A stretch of 38,512 bases of DNA from Salinisphaera sp. G21_0 (GTDB lineage: Bacteria > Pseudomonadota > Gammaproteobacteria > Pseudomonadales > Endozoicomonadaceae), in assembly GCF_017744115.1 (NCBI RefSeq), contig NZ_JAGHQW010000052.1, forward strand, positions 1-38,512. Direction: 5' to 3'. This document shows positions 6,284 to 15,774 of this stretch, piece by piece (the stretch's first letter is position 1; each line of letters starts with the position of its first letter). A program made the position numbers and the translations under genes. The notes under the pieces are model-generated. The model was not told where the DNA came from, did no database searches, and saw nothing but the letters and a program-made list of their open reading frames with translations.

Positions 6284-9200
6284 TTGAATAGTGTTGGAAA
6301 CAAAGGCGATATACGTCCCGAAACTGATAGCTCTTCGTCAACAAAAACCAGTTTCAAATCTAATAGCTATAGTTGGTCAGCTTCAACAACAAAGTTTGAC
6401 ACCCAGCCGGTAACGGCTTTTGGCCATCGGACAGTCTGCGAATCGACCAGCAAGCTGCTGTCTCCTCACCCCAGAGAGTCTGAGCGACAAGAGCTACTTC
6501 GGGTCGCTGAGAGTGGGCACCTGGCGTTTCGGCGAATTGAAGTGCATGTAGAAGAAGATTACTTCACTACCAAACGTGCACCAAGACCTTTCAGTCTGGC
6601 TCTGCCGGGGGAGATGATACCCGTCAAGCCAGTGCCAGAAGCGTTAGGCAGGTACATAGTAGGTATCAGCGATCCGCAATGCCTGTTCGTCTACAAACGT
6701 GATCCACGGACTGAGCGTTTGCTGGAGGAGCCAGACATGACTCCGGATACACTGCCAAAAAAACTATTATCAGATCTGCAGTCATTGCACGACAAACGTC
6801 GCGAGAATGCCAATCGAGTCAACTGGAGACTCTATCCTGATTGTTTCACCTCTGGACACATTCGAGAAGATGGGACGTTCAGTTTACCTAAATTGAAAGA
6901 CGGCGAATATAATCCCATATATGATTTCCCGGAACTGATGCTCATTAACTACAGCAAGAAAGACATCCTATGTTTCTTTGTATACAAGGATAAAGAGACC
7001 AATATTTCTGATATCCTGCAGTATAAGCACCGTTGTGAAGAGGTATTGAGTCTTGAATCCTTACCTTTGGTTGTTTATTGCCATCGCACAGGCTCTGTGG
7101 AGGTCTGTTTTGATGATGAGCTGGACAGTGAACACCTGGCCAATAATGAGCGTTCTCTGGATGAGTTTGCGTTCTCACAGAGCATAGACCTGGATAATTT
7201 CAGAGCCCTGTTAAACATGCTGCCAATGCCTTTACGGGCCCAGGCGCTGAGTTCAAAATTAACCGTCCCACCCGATGTTATGCACAAATTGCAACAGGCT
7301 ATAGAGCTGGTGAGTGATCCCTGTTGTTACAGCTATGAAAGGCTTCTGGAATTGAAACAGGGTGGATTGCCCATTGACCAGCGTTTTTTTTATAACGAGG
7401 CTGTTAAATCTTTGCTTGATATTCTCCTGGATACCGAAGTATTCAGACACAACGGGTCCCTGGATTTTGGAAGTACGAGAGAGGATGTGCTTAAGGGACA
7501 GCCAATTCGGGTTCAGCAGGGGGAAGAAGCTTACCGATTATTTCAGCTGCTTTTGCAAAGCGGGGCAAGGCTGACTCAATGGGGCCTGAGCCGCATCGAC
7601 GGTATGGAACGGTTTTTGGAATATGTATTGCCAGTGGGCATATTCAATTGTTTAGTGGCTGCCTCTGCTCCATTTGAGTTCCTGACCCTGCAACATCTCA
7701 GACAACTACCTTTGACCGGCTGCCCGGGAAGCGTCTTTGAATTTGACCGTATCTGCCGGAGCAACAGTCCAGTGCAACAGCAGGAATGTCTGAAAGGGAT
7801 ATTACATTATGCGGTCACTCTGCCGAATCCAACCCTCGAACATATTCAGTCCAACTTATTGGCTCTTTTTCATTACCAGGTTTCCCTGGAAAAAGACGTT
7901 CTGGATAGTCTTGAATTCCGCCTGAAGAGGTATCATTGCCGGAATGGCAAAAAGGTCATTGATGATCTCTCCGTAGATGATTATATTCACTGGCTTGAAG
8001 AACTGTACAAGCAACGAAAAACGCATCCTTTCTACCAGAATTGGCCAGAACATGTCCGTCAGGCTCAGCAGGAAATAACAGAACTGAAACAATCTCTCGG
8101 TGTGGACGATTCTGTCACATTGGCGACACCCCTGGCAGCCGGAACACCAACGGCGTTGCAGTTTCTGGTGGACGCCTTCAGTAAACCCCCGGTCCTGCCT
8201 GATAATGCCGGCGATAATGAAAAAACCATCCTGAAGGTATTGCAGCATTATTACCGCCGTCCGGGGCCGGAACGGGTGATCAAGAGTCTTGGCAGACAAA
8301 CCATGCCAACACAATGGAAACTGCAACACAGCTGCAGTCATGTCCTGCGGGCCAGGAATAACGGACACTGGTATATGGAATTGCTGGAGAAATTTAAGCA
8401 GTGTTCCCTGAGCAAAAAAGAAAAAGAACTCCTGTCTCTGGCGATTATCTACCATGATGCGGCTGCCGAAGATGTCGACAAATCAGAGGAAGAAACAAGA
8501 TCGGCTTATTATTTCAAAAGAGACTTGGCAGGATACTACCCCGAACAGCTGCTGGAAGATATGGCATTGGCAATGATCAACAAGGAAAAAGATGTCGATG
8601 GTAGCGATGAGCCGAACCTGTCTGAGTCTGTGCGCTGGTATCTGCGCATATTACGCTTTGCGGATCGAATGGATATTATCCGTTGCTGCGGGGTTGGGGC
8701 TGATTTTCCCAGGATGATGGAGACTCAACCCTGGGGTTTTGATGCTACACGTCTTGACCTGCCAACGCAGTTACCCTGGGATTTTCGCTCAGGCTCTGGC
8801 AACCAGACTGAATTCCAACGTCATCTGGAAGCCGCCATGCACGGTGCAGCTGATCTGTCGCGGATAACCGGGCAACTTCAGGATCAGCGCAAAAAAAACT
8901 ACGCCCTGATCTACGGTCTCAACGACAATGGCGCAAAGATCTCTGAAAACTTTGAATGGACAACTGAGCCGGTGCGGAGAATGAACCAGTTTATTGACGA
9001 CAATGTTCGTCGCAAAATGGCTCAGGAGGCCGGAATTATTGTCTGTTCAGACCCCAGTCACAAAACCTGCAAGGCTGATCAGAACAAAGGGATCACTTAT
9101 GGTATTCATAACAGCTGGTATGATCTGGCGCAGGTGGCGATTCCAACCGGAATGACACTGCTGGAAAAGATGCAGTACCAACATGACCCATCGCTGCTGA

Positions 9201-9472
9201 GCCCGGCAACACAACAGGCACTGAAGCAAGAGGTGCAGCGACTGAAGAGCAAAGGTATACGGATGAATACGGGCACCTTGAAGCAGGAAACACTGGCTTC
9301 GAAGAAAGCCCGAAAAGTGCTGAAACAGCAGGGTATTGCCGTGGTCAGGGAGAAGCATCGCTACTTCACCAACGATGACCTCCCGAGAGAACGGAAAATG
9401 CTGGTGCCAAAGAAAATAGCGCAGCTTGATGCTCAGAGCGCGTCGGCAGAGTGGGCCTGTAAAATCCTTTGA
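6284..9472 (+). CDS. Large candidate effector with HD/SidE-type phosphodiesterase domain
   Basis: The 1062-residue protein starts at TTG 6284, with AAAGGGG ending 8 bases upstream. Residues 1-45 are Ser/Thr/Asn-rich and low in complexity, as in many type III or IV effectors; there is no Sec signal or membrane segment. The central region is largely helical and unrecognised. At about 675-800 a phosphohydrolase-like pattern appears: H682xxxH686xxR689, IIYHD with H724-D725, an acidic run with E735xxxR739, N766-K767 and FADRMDIIR with D794. This order resembles the PDE domain of Legionella SidE/Dup proteins, which handle phosphoribosyl-ubiquitin, but a generic HD phosphohydrolase fits too. No mono-ADP-ribosyltransferase motif was found. 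The C-terminal 100 residues are Lys-rich. The gene stands alone between a dead transposase and xni, in an accessory insertion within the purF-metZ interval. Function is inferred only. Confidence 0.6.
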   Translation: MNSVGNKGDIRPETDSSSSTKTSFKSNSYSWSASTTKFDTQPVTAFGHRTVCESTSKLLSPHPRESERQELLRVAESGHLAFRRIEVHVEEDYFTTKRAPRPFSLALPGEMIPVKPVPEALGRYIVGISDPQCLFVYKRDPRTERLLEEPDMTPDTLPKKLLSDLQSLHDKRRENANRVNWRLYPDCFTSGHIREDGTFSLPKLKDGEYNPIYDFPELMLINYSKKDILCFFVYKDKETNISDILQYKHRCEEVLSLESLPLVVYCHRTGSVEVCFDDELDSEHLANNERSLDEFAFSQSIDLDNFRALLNMLPMPLRAQALSSKLTVPPDVMHKLQQAIELVSDPCCYSYERLLELKQGGLPIDQRFFYNEAVKSLLDILLDTEVFRHNGSLDFGSTREDVLKGQPIRVQQGEEAYRLFQLLLQSGARLTQWGLSRIDGMERFLEYVLPVGIFNCLVAASAPFEFLTLQHLRQLPLTGCPGSVFEFDRICRSNSPVQQQECLKGILHYAVTLPNPTLEHIQSNLLALFHYQVSLEKDVLDSLEFRLKRYHCRNGKKVIDDLSVDDYIHWLEELYKQRKTHPFYQNWPEHVRQAQQEITELKQSLGVDDSVTLATPLAAGTPTALQFLVDAFSKPPVLPDNAGDNEKTILKVLQHYYRRPGPERVIKSLGRQTMPTQWKLQHSCSHVLRARNNGHWYMELLEKFKQCSLSKKEKELLSLAIIYHDAAAEDVDKSEEETRSAYYFKRDLAGYYPEQLLEDMALAMINKEKDVDGSDEPNLSESVRWYLRILRFADRMDIIRCCGVGADFPRMMETQPWGFDATRLDLPTQLPWDFRSGSGNQTEFQRHLEAAMHGAADLSRITGQLQDQRKKNYALIYGLNDNGAKISENFEWTTEPVRRMNQFIDDNVRRKMAQEAGIIVCSDPSHKTCKADQNKGITYGIHNSWYDLAQVAIPTGMTLLEKMQYQHDPSLLSPATQQALKQEVQRLKSKGIRMNTGTLKQETLASKKARKVLKQQGIAVVREKHRYFTNDDLPRERKMLVPKKIAQLDAQSASAEWACKIL

Positions 9473-9575
9473 TCTGGCTATGAAATGCAACTTCAGACAG
9501 CAGCAACCTGACGGAACTTTTCGCCAGCCAGTTACTCTAAAAAATATAACCCTTCGTCTCTCCAGTTCCATTTTT

Positions 9576-9604
9576 CCGGGTTTCGCGACAGCGTCGGGAC
9601 CCGG
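9576..9604. other. Strong hairpin between the convergent effector gene and xni
   Basis: CCGGGT(TT)CGCGAC / GTCG(G)GACCCGG forms a long GC-rich stem only 10 bases beyond the xni stop codon. The U-tract expected on the xni strand is missing (AAAAATGG follows), so it is not a canonical intrinsic terminator. It could still protect or terminate converging transcripts. Confidence 0.35.
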
Positions 9605-9613
9605 TGTGGTCAC

Positions 9614-10417
9614 CTATCCCTGAGTTGTCTCCTGGTATCGAAGGTCTTTTAAGCTCAACCCTAACGCCACATCATATTGTAACGTTGCCAAACGTACCGA
9701 TAGCTCCGCTTGTTCCCTCTGCGCCAACACCTTTTTCAAAGCTCCTTTCACCTTTTCCCCATGTGCCACTTCAGGTTCGAATATCGCTCGTAAACTGCCA
9801 AACCGGTTAAGTAGCTCCGTCGCACCTTTCTTTCCTACGCCTTCCACACCGGGAACATCTCCAACGCCTGCAATACCCCAGTAGTCCAGTAACTGTTCAG
9901 GGGGCATTCCATACTCTGTGCACACAGAGGCACTGTCAAAATTCTCTTTCTGGAAATGATCCCGCTGTATGACCAGTGACGAATGGAGCAGCTGGCGGTA
10001 AGCCTTATCCGTTGACAGAATCACCGTTTTAACATTGGCGGCAATGGCCTTGTGGGTAATGGCACCAATCACATCGTCAGCTTCTATACCGTTACGACGA
10101 AATGTCATTAATCCCATCTCGCGGAAAGCATTATTGAATTCAACCAGCCTCTGTCGTAAGACCATCGGCATCGGCTTACGTTGCGCTTTATACCCCGGCA
10201 GAAGCTGATGTCGCCAGGTAGGAGGGTCGCCATCAAAGACCATCAGAATATGGCTTGGGTTGCACTCTTTGATGGCTCTTTGCACGGATGACAGTGTTGC
10301 AGATAATGCCCCATCCACCTGTTGGTTTTCATCGGCCTGAGGCTCCCTTGAGGGGATGGCCGCATGGATGCGACGTATCAGGTTCAGAGCATCAATCAGA
10401 AGCAGTGTTGGTGCCAT
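9614..10417 (-). CDS. xni: Flap endonuclease Xni (ExoIX-type)
   Basis: The 267-residue protein resembles the 5' nuclease domain of DNA polymerase I but is free-standing, as is E. coli Xni (about 250 residues). Visible features are the N-terminal LLLIDALNLIRR strand with its metal-binding Asp, LMVFDGDPPTWRH, GIEADDVIGAIT and the helix-hairpin-helix GVGDVPGVEGVGKKGATELL. It acts on 5' flaps during DNA replication or repair. The start ATG at 10417 begins directly with the core (MAPTLLLID). It is encoded opposite to and convergent with the effector-like gene and divergent from metZ; the metZ upstream region lies in the 154-bp gap. Confidence 0.9.
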   Translation of the reverse strand: MAPTLLLIDALNLIRRIHAAIPSREPQADENQQVDGALSATLSSVQRAIKECNPSHILMVFDGDPPTWRHQLLPGYKAQRKPMPMVLRQRLVEFNNAFREMGLMTFRRNGIEADDVIGAITHKAIAANVKTVILSTDKAYRQLLHSSLVIQRDHFQKENFDSASVCTEYGMPPEQLLDYWGIAGVGDVPGVEGVGKKGATELLNRFGSLRAIFEPEVAHGEKVKGALKKVLAQREQAELSVRLATLQYDVALGLSLKDLRYQETTQG

Positions 10418-10571
10418 ATTATCGGTTGATTCCAGCGGTGAGTATTTACGTTTGACAATGATAACGGAAATTTGCTCAAAGCAGGCTGTGGATTTGTTCT
10501 GTGTTCTGGTATGTTAACGTACTGGCACAGGTATAAATTACAAAAAAATACGCGGTAATTCAGGAAGTTCC

Positions 10572-11780
10572 ATGAATGATCATGATTTGACTGAGGCTTT
10601 GGCATTTGCAACTCAGTCCATCCGGGCAGGTTCGTTTCGCAGTGATCAGCGTGAGCACAGTGAAGCCATCTATCTGAGTTCAAGTTTTGTTTATGACAGT
10701 GCTGCCCATGCTCAGGCAGTTTTTGCCGGGGATGAACCGGGTAACGTCTATTCCCGCTATACCAACCCTTCAGTCCAGATGCTGGAAGAGCGCATGGCGG
10801 TGCTGGAAGGCAGTGAGATTGAAGACGACATTACCGCCTGTGCCACGGCTTCTGGCATGGCCGCTATTCTTGGCACCTGTATGTCGCTGCTGAAAAGTGG
10901 TGATCATGTCGTTTGTTCCCGCAATGTATTTGGCACAACATTCACTGTCTTTGCCCGGTATTTTGCCAAGTTCGGTGTGCGAACCACATTTGTTGATCTG
11001 GTGGACTATCAACAGTGGCAAGAGGCGATGACACCACAAACCCGTCTTCTATTTCTGGAAACCCCTTCTAATCCATTGAGTGATGTGGCTGATCTTGAAC
11101 GGCTGGCGGATATTGCCCACAGTAACGACGCCCTGCTTATGGTGGATAACTGCTTCTGTACTCCAGCCCTGCAACGTCCACTCTCTTTTGGTGCGGATCT
11201 GGTGGTGCATTCGGCCACAAAATACATTGATGGTCAGGGACGTTGCCTTGGAGGCATGGTGGTTGGCAGGAAACAGCTTGTGGATGAAGTTCACTTATGG
11301 CAGCGGTCAGCAGGGGCAACCATGAGTCCGTTCAATGCCTGGGTGTTTTATAAAGGGTTGGAGACGCTCTCTGTTCGTATGGAGGCTCATTGCCGAAATG
11401 CTTCCGAGCTGGCGGCCTGGCTCAGTCAGCATCCGGCTGTGGAGTGTGTCCATTATTCCGGACTGAGCTCTCACCCGGGCCATGAACTGGCCAAAAAACA
11501 GCAGAAAGGTTTTGGTGGCGTGCTGGCCTTTGAAGTGAGCGGTGGTCGGGAGTCAGCCTGGAAAGTGATTGACAGTGTTCAGATTATGTCCCGTACCGCC
11601 AATTTGGGGGATACCCGGACCACCATCACCCATCCGGCAACAACGACACATTGTCGTTTGTCCGATGAAGACAAAATAAAGTCAGGCATTACAGAAAGTC
11701 TGGTTCGTATTGCCGTTGGTCTTGAGAATATTGACGACCTGAAAACCGATCTGGAAAAGGGACTCAGGCAGTTGTGGTAA
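10572..11780 (+). CDS. metZ: O-succinylhomoserine sulfhydrylase
   Basis: A 402-residue Cys/Met-metabolism PLP enzyme that makes homocysteine from O-succinylhomoserine and sulfide in the methionine pathway. The PLP-binding lysine is K217 in HSATKYIDGQGR. Other family marks are IYLSSSFVYDSAAHAQA, YSRYTNPSVQMLEERMA, the TASGMAAI region and SRTANLGDTRTTITHPATTT near the C-terminus. The subfamily is inferred from the cvpA-purF-metZ gene order, typical of pseudomonads and relatives, and from overall length. A cystathionine gamma-synthase role cannot be fully excluded. GGAAG is a plausible ribosome binding site at 10563-10567. MoxR follows 60 bp downstream, possibly co-transcribed. Confidence 0.9.
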   Translation: MNDHDLTEALAFATQSIRAGSFRSDQREHSEAIYLSSSFVYDSAAHAQAVFAGDEPGNVYSRYTNPSVQMLEERMAVLEGSEIEDDITACATASGMAAILGTCMSLLKSGDHVVCSRNVFGTTFTVFARYFAKFGVRTTFVDLVDYQQWQEAMTPQTRLLFLETPSNPLSDVADLERLADIAHSNDALLMVDNCFCTPALQRPLSFGADLVVHSATKYIDGQGRCLGGMVVGRKQLVDEVHLWQRSAGATMSPFNAWVFYKGLETLSVRMEAHCRNASELAAWLSQHPAVECVHYSGLSSHPGHELAKKQQKGFGGVLAFEVSGGRESAWKVIDSVQIMSRTANLGDTRTTITHPATTTHCRLSDEDKIKSGITESLVRIAVGLENIDDLKTDLEKGLRQLW

Positions 11781-11840
11781 GCCCAGTGTTACTGTCCAGG
11801 GATGGCGCTCTTAATAAGAACAAAGCTGGAATCATGATTT

Positions 11841-12743
11841 ATGAACTCAACGCTGCAGAACTCTCTGGACGCGCTGTCTGGTGTTATTCGGGGGAAAGAC
11901 CGGGAACTTCGGTTGGCACTGTGCTGCATGTTAGCCCGGGGGCATCTGTTAATCGAAGATTTGCCTGGTATGGGGAAAACCGCACTGGCATTGTCACTGG
12001 CCCGATTGCTGGGGTTGGAGTATCAACGAATCCAGTTTACCAGTGACCTGTTGCCGGCCGATATTCTGGGCGTTTCTATTTTTGATCGGGCATCATCTGA
12101 ATTTCAGTTCAAACCAGGCCCTGTGTTTTCCCAGCTGCTGCTGGCGGATGAAATTAACCGCGCTTCACCCCGAACCCAGAGCGCACTTCTTGAAGCCATG
12201 GAAGAACGACAGGTGACCATAGAAGGGCAGGGCAGATCGCTGCCTGAGCCGTTTGTGGTGATTGCCACTCAGAATCCGTTGACACAACAGGGAACATTTC
12301 CACTGCCTGAATCGCAGATGGATCGCTTTTTGATGTGTATTCCCATGGGGTATCCGGATACCGACTCAGAAAAAGCCATTCTCCGGGGCGAGGCCGGGCG
12401 ATTTCTTGTCAGTCAGCTGGGGCAGTCAGTGACACCGAAACAATTTTTGTTGATGCAGCAGGAAGTCAATAACGTCCACGCCAGTGATCTCTTACTGGAT
12501 TATGTACTTCGATTACTGAAGGCCACCCGTGAAGAGGGGTATTTTGCCGTTGGTTTATCGCCAAGGGCGGGTTTGGCACTGTTGCAGGCAGCCCGGGCAT
12601 GGGCCTATATAGACGGCAGGGACTACCTGATTCCGGAAGATATTCAGGCTGTGTTTGTTCCGGTTGCCACGCACCGGCTGACCATGCAGAAACAGGGTAT
12701 ATCGCCCGGTGAACTCCTTGCCCGCATTAATGCCATGGCTTGA
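11841..12743 (+). CDS. MoxR-family AAA+ ATPase
   Basis: The 300-residue protein has Walker A GMGKTA (within LLIEDLPGMGKTALALSLAR), Walker B LLADEINRASPRTQSALLEAM, sensor motif FVVIATQNPLTQQGTFPLPE and the typical C-terminal lid domain ending in IPEDIQAVFVPVATHRL. MoxR ATPases act as chaperones for envelope or metal-cofactor proteins and are almost always encoded beside DUF58 and transglutaminase-like membrane proteins, as here. The following DUF58 gene starts at or within about 10 bases of this stop codon. The exact client is unknown. The ribosome binding site (GGA at about -13) is weak. Confidence 0.92.
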   Translation: MNSTLQNSLDALSGVIRGKDRELRLALCCMLARGHLLIEDLPGMGKTALALSLARLLGLEYQRIQFTSDLLPADILGVSIFDRASSEFQFKPGPVFSQLLLADEINRASPRTQSALLEAMEERQVTIEGQGRSLPEPFVVIATQNPLTQQGTFPLPESQMDRFLMCIPMGYPDTDSEKAILRGEAGRFLVSQLGQSVTPKQFLLMQQEVNNVHASDLLLDYVLRLLKATREEGYFAVGLSPRAGLALLQAARAWAYIDGRDYLIPEDIQAVFVPVATHRLTMQKQGISPGELLARINAMA

Positions 12744-12754
12744 GTGGTTCATCA

Positions 12755-13747
12755 ATGAAAGACTCACTTGTTACTGCATCCCGGCGTCGGCTGAACCAGC
12801 GTTTTCAGCAGTGGGCTGATCAGCGCACACCCAGAGCAACCAGAATTCAGCTTAACCAGCGTCGTATTTATATTGTACCGACAGGCTCGGGATTTTTCTG
12901 GCTTTCCATGGTGCTGGTGATTTTTCTGGTGGCGGTTAATTACCGTAATTCTCTGGCTTATGGTCTCTGCTTCTTTATGCTGAGCCTGTTTTTATTGGCC
13001 ATTATTCATACGTGGCGTAATCTGGCCGGCATTACCCTGGTGGCCAAGAGGGCAGAATCCGGATTTGCCGGTGAGCTGATACCGGTATCGATAGAATGTC
13101 TCAGTGAACGGCGGCCGCGTTATTCTATTGCCATTGGCTGGCCAGATACCGAATCCATTGTCGTTAGTTTTGACAGCGATCGTGAGCAGGGTTTGCTTGC
13201 TCAGGCTGGATCACGGGGATGGTTTCGGCCCGGGCGACTGCGTATAGAAAGTATTTACCCTTTGGGATTATGTCGGGCATGGAGCTGGGTTCGTCTGGAT
13301 TTTAACTCGTTGGTTTATCCGGCTCCGGATGACCGATACCCGTTACCGGAGAATGAGACTATAGACGATGGTGAGCGGTCATTGACGACGTCAGGTTTTG
13401 AAGAGTTTGCCGGATTCAGAACTTATCAGCAGACAGATACCCCTGCCCATGTTTTCTGGAAAGGCTATGCACGAACAGGAGAGCTGCTGACCAAGCAGTT
13501 TGATCAACCATCAGGCCGTGAACTCTGGTTTTCCCTGGACCAGGTGCCGGAAGGAGATCTTGAGCAAAGACTTTCGGTTCTGACTGCCTGGTGCCTGCAG
13601 TGTGATAGGCAACAATATGCCTATGGTCTGGCACTGGCAGGGCAGCAACTGGCACCATCAACCGGTGAGGTGCATTTAAAGCAGTGCCTGGAAATGCTGG
13701 CGTTGTATGAGCTGGATCAGGGTATGGCTGGAGGAGTAAATGGATAG
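12755..13747 (+). CDS. DUF58 membrane protein of the MoxR operon
   Basis: About 330 residues. Two hydrophobic segments lie near residues 45-63 and 67-85, followed by a large soluble region with the DUF58 signature: FAGFRTYQQTDTPAHVFWKG and YARTGELLTKQFDQ. DUF58 proteins are proposed partners of MoxR ATPases, with a von Willebrand-like fold in some. The start at ATG 12755 is preferred; a TTG at 12740 in the same frame overlaps the moxR stop and is also possible. The stop overlaps the next gene's start by 8 bases (13740-13747), implying coupling. Confidence 0.88.
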   Translation: MKDSLVTASRRRLNQRFQQWADQRTPRATRIQLNQRRIYIVPTGSGFFWLSMVLVIFLVAVNYRNSLAYGLCFFMLSLFLLAIIHTWRNLAGITLVAKRAESGFAGELIPVSIECLSERRPRYSIAIGWPDTESIVVSFDSDREQGLLAQAGSRGWFRPGRLRIESIYPLGLCRAWSWVRLDFNSLVYPAPDDRYPLPENETIDDGERSLTTSGFEEFAGFRTYQQTDTPAHVFWKGYARTGELLTKQFDQPSGRELWFSLDQVPEGDLEQRLSVLTAWCLQCDRQQYAYGLALAGQQLAPSTGEVHLKQCLEMLALYELDQGMAGGVNG

Positions 13748-15773
13748 CCCGGCTGTTTCCCGTTATGCCACGCTCTGGCTTCTGGTGGCACAGGTTATGG
13801 TGGCATTGCCGGTGCTTGAGGTTCTGCCCATTGTGGTGCTTCCTTTACTGGTGCTTACCCTGATGTGGCGTGCACTGATCTGGTTTGGCAGAGGCTCCTG
13901 GCCCTCAGATCTGTTAAGACGTCTTTTGGTCGCTCTTTCACTGGTCCTCATCATCACGTCCTCTGGTTGGCAATTTTCACTGGAATTGGCCGTGACCTTT
14001 CTGGTGACCGGTTACGCGTTGAAAATGCTGGAGATGAAAACCCGCAGGGATGCGTTGGTGATCGCCTATATCGGCTTTTTTGTGGTGGGGGCCGGGGTGA
14101 TTTATTCCCAGTCCCTGATGCAGGCATTATATCAGTTACTGTGCCTGGGTGTGTTAGTCGCAGCGATTCATGCGATGTATTCGCCAACACAAAGCGCTTC
14201 GGCAAGTTTATCCATAAAAGGCAGTCTTCGTTTTACCGGCCTTATTCTGCTGCAAGCCCTGCCTTTAACGTTGGCTCTGTTTATTTTTGTTCCCCGTCTT
14301 GGTCCATTATGGGCAGTGCCCTGGCCTGAAGGAGAGGCTAAAACCGGATTGTCTGACACGATGCAGCCAGGTGATGTGGCAAGGCTCAGCCAGTCTTATG
14401 AGTTGGCTTTTCGGGCTCAGTTTACCGGTTCTGTACCACCGGCCAGTGAACGTTATTGGAGAACGCTGGTTCTTGATCAATACGATGGTGAGCGGTGGTG
14501 GCAAAGTGACCTGATACGTTTATTGAACCAGTTTCCGGGAGAAATCGATGATGAGCGAGACTGGCAGGGTAGATTGCCAGTGATTGATGGCTGGTGGCAG
14601 GTTCAGCCAGGGCAGTATAACTATGAGGTGTTATTGGAGCCCAATGGTCGACAGTGGCTTCCTGTTCTCGGGATGGCCGCTTTATCGGTGCCGGAAACAA
14701 CGGTTTTGAGAACCTTACGACTGGAAGCAGATAAGCCTGTTTTTGAACGACGCTTGTATCAGCCTGCGCAACAGAGCGTGGTTGCACAGACGATTACCAT
14801 GCCTTCCTGGTTGCTGGCTCTCAATAAGTCATTGCCTGACAATGGCAACGCCCAGAGTCGTATTTTGGCGCAACAGTTGTTTGCTGAGTCTGGTCGGGAT
14901 CCGGTTACCATGGGACGGCGGGTAATGGACTATTTCAATCAGGAGCCTTTTTACTACACACTGTCGCCACCGTTGATGGAGCAGAATGAGGTCGATCAAT
15001 TCCTGTTTGTCCACCGCAAAGGGTTTTGCGAGCACTATGCCAGCAGTTTTGTGTTTATGATGCGCTCGGTGGGGATACCAGCACGGATAGTAACAGGCTA
15101 CCTGGGAGGAGAGTTTTTACCCGAAGAAAAGGTGATCAGAGTCCTTCAGCGAGATGCCCATGCCTGGGCGGAGATTTGGGTTGAAGGGCAGGGGTGGATT
15201 CGATTTGACCCCACCGCAGCGGTAGCGCCGGAGCGCATTGATCTTGGCATTGATCACATGATTGAGCAGGGTGGATTGCTGCAGGGGCAGATCCCTTTGG
15301 CTTATCGTTTGGGTCAAACAGGCTTTTTCAAGTCGGTTCGACAGGGCTGGGAGCGACTTGAATACCGCTGGCAGAAGACCGTGGTACAGTACCAGCAGGA
15401 AAAACAGCAGTCTTTTATGAAGGAGTTGTTTGGTACTTCATCCTTTTACTGGCAGCAGATCGGTGTGCTTGGTGCATTGTTAGCGCTGTTTCTTATGCTC
15501 TTTGGGGTCTTTGCTCTCTTTCATAGGCCAGCGCTCAATCCTCATCAAAAGCTCTGGTTACGACTGGAACGTAAGCTGGTTGCCAGGGGCTTTGAGCGCC
15601 AGGTAGGGGAAGGGCCAAAAGATTTTGCATTGAGAGTAAACGCTGAAAATGATGCCTTGGGTGCGCAACTGTTATCGATTGTGGATCTCTATATTCGGTC
15701 GGTATACTCGGGACGAGTGAAAGTGGACAAACCGTTGCTTGATCAGTTGAGCAAAATGATCAAGCAACTGTAA
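13740..15773 (+). CDS. TgpA-type membrane transglutaminase-like protein (DUF3488)
   Basis: The 677-residue protein has a cluster of hydrophobic helices in residues 10-190, a periplasmic transglutaminase-like domain and one more membrane helix at about 562-585. The catalytic triad is visible: C430 in KGFCEHYASSFVFMMRSVG, H474 in RDAHAWAEIWV and D490 in WIRFDPTAA. The last roughly 80 residues form a DUF4129-like cytoplasmic tail. Pseudomonas TgpA, of the same architecture, is essential and encoded with MoxR and DUF58 genes. The ATG at 13740 follows GGAGG and lies inside the end of the DUF58 gene. A role in envelope processing is inferred from the family. Confidence 0.9.
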   Translation: MDSPAVSRYATLWLLVAQVMVALPVLEVLPIVVLPLLVLTLMWRALIWFGRGSWPSDLLRRLLVALSLVLIITSSGWQFSLELAVTFLVTGYALKMLEMKTRRDALVIAYIGFFVVGAGVIYSQSLMQALYQLLCLGVLVAAIHAMYSPTQSASASLSIKGSLRFTGLILLQALPLTLALFIFVPRLGPLWAVPWPEGEAKTGLSDTMQPGDVARLSQSYELAFRAQFTGSVPPASERYWRTLVLDQYDGERWWQSDLIRLLNQFPGEIDDERDWQGRLPVIDGWWQVQPGQYNYEVLLEPNGRQWLPVLGMAALSVPETTVLRTLRLEADKPVFERRLYQPAQQSVVAQTITMPSWLLALNKSLPDNGNAQSRILAQQLFAESGRDPVTMGRRVMDYFNQEPFYYTLSPPLMEQNEVDQFLFVHRKGFCEHYASSFVFMMRSVGIPARIVTGYLGGEFLPEEKVIRVLQRDAHAWAEIWVEGQGWIRFDPTAAVAPERIDLGIDHMIEQGGLLQGQIPLAYRLGQTGFFKSVRQGWERLEYRWQKTVVQYQQEKQQSFMKELFGTSSFYWQQIGVLGALLALFLMLFGVFALFHRPALNPHQKLWLRLERKLVARGFERQVGEGPKDFALRVNAENDALGAQLLSIVDLYIRSVYSGRVKVDKPLLDQLSKMIKQL

Positions 15774-15774
15774 G

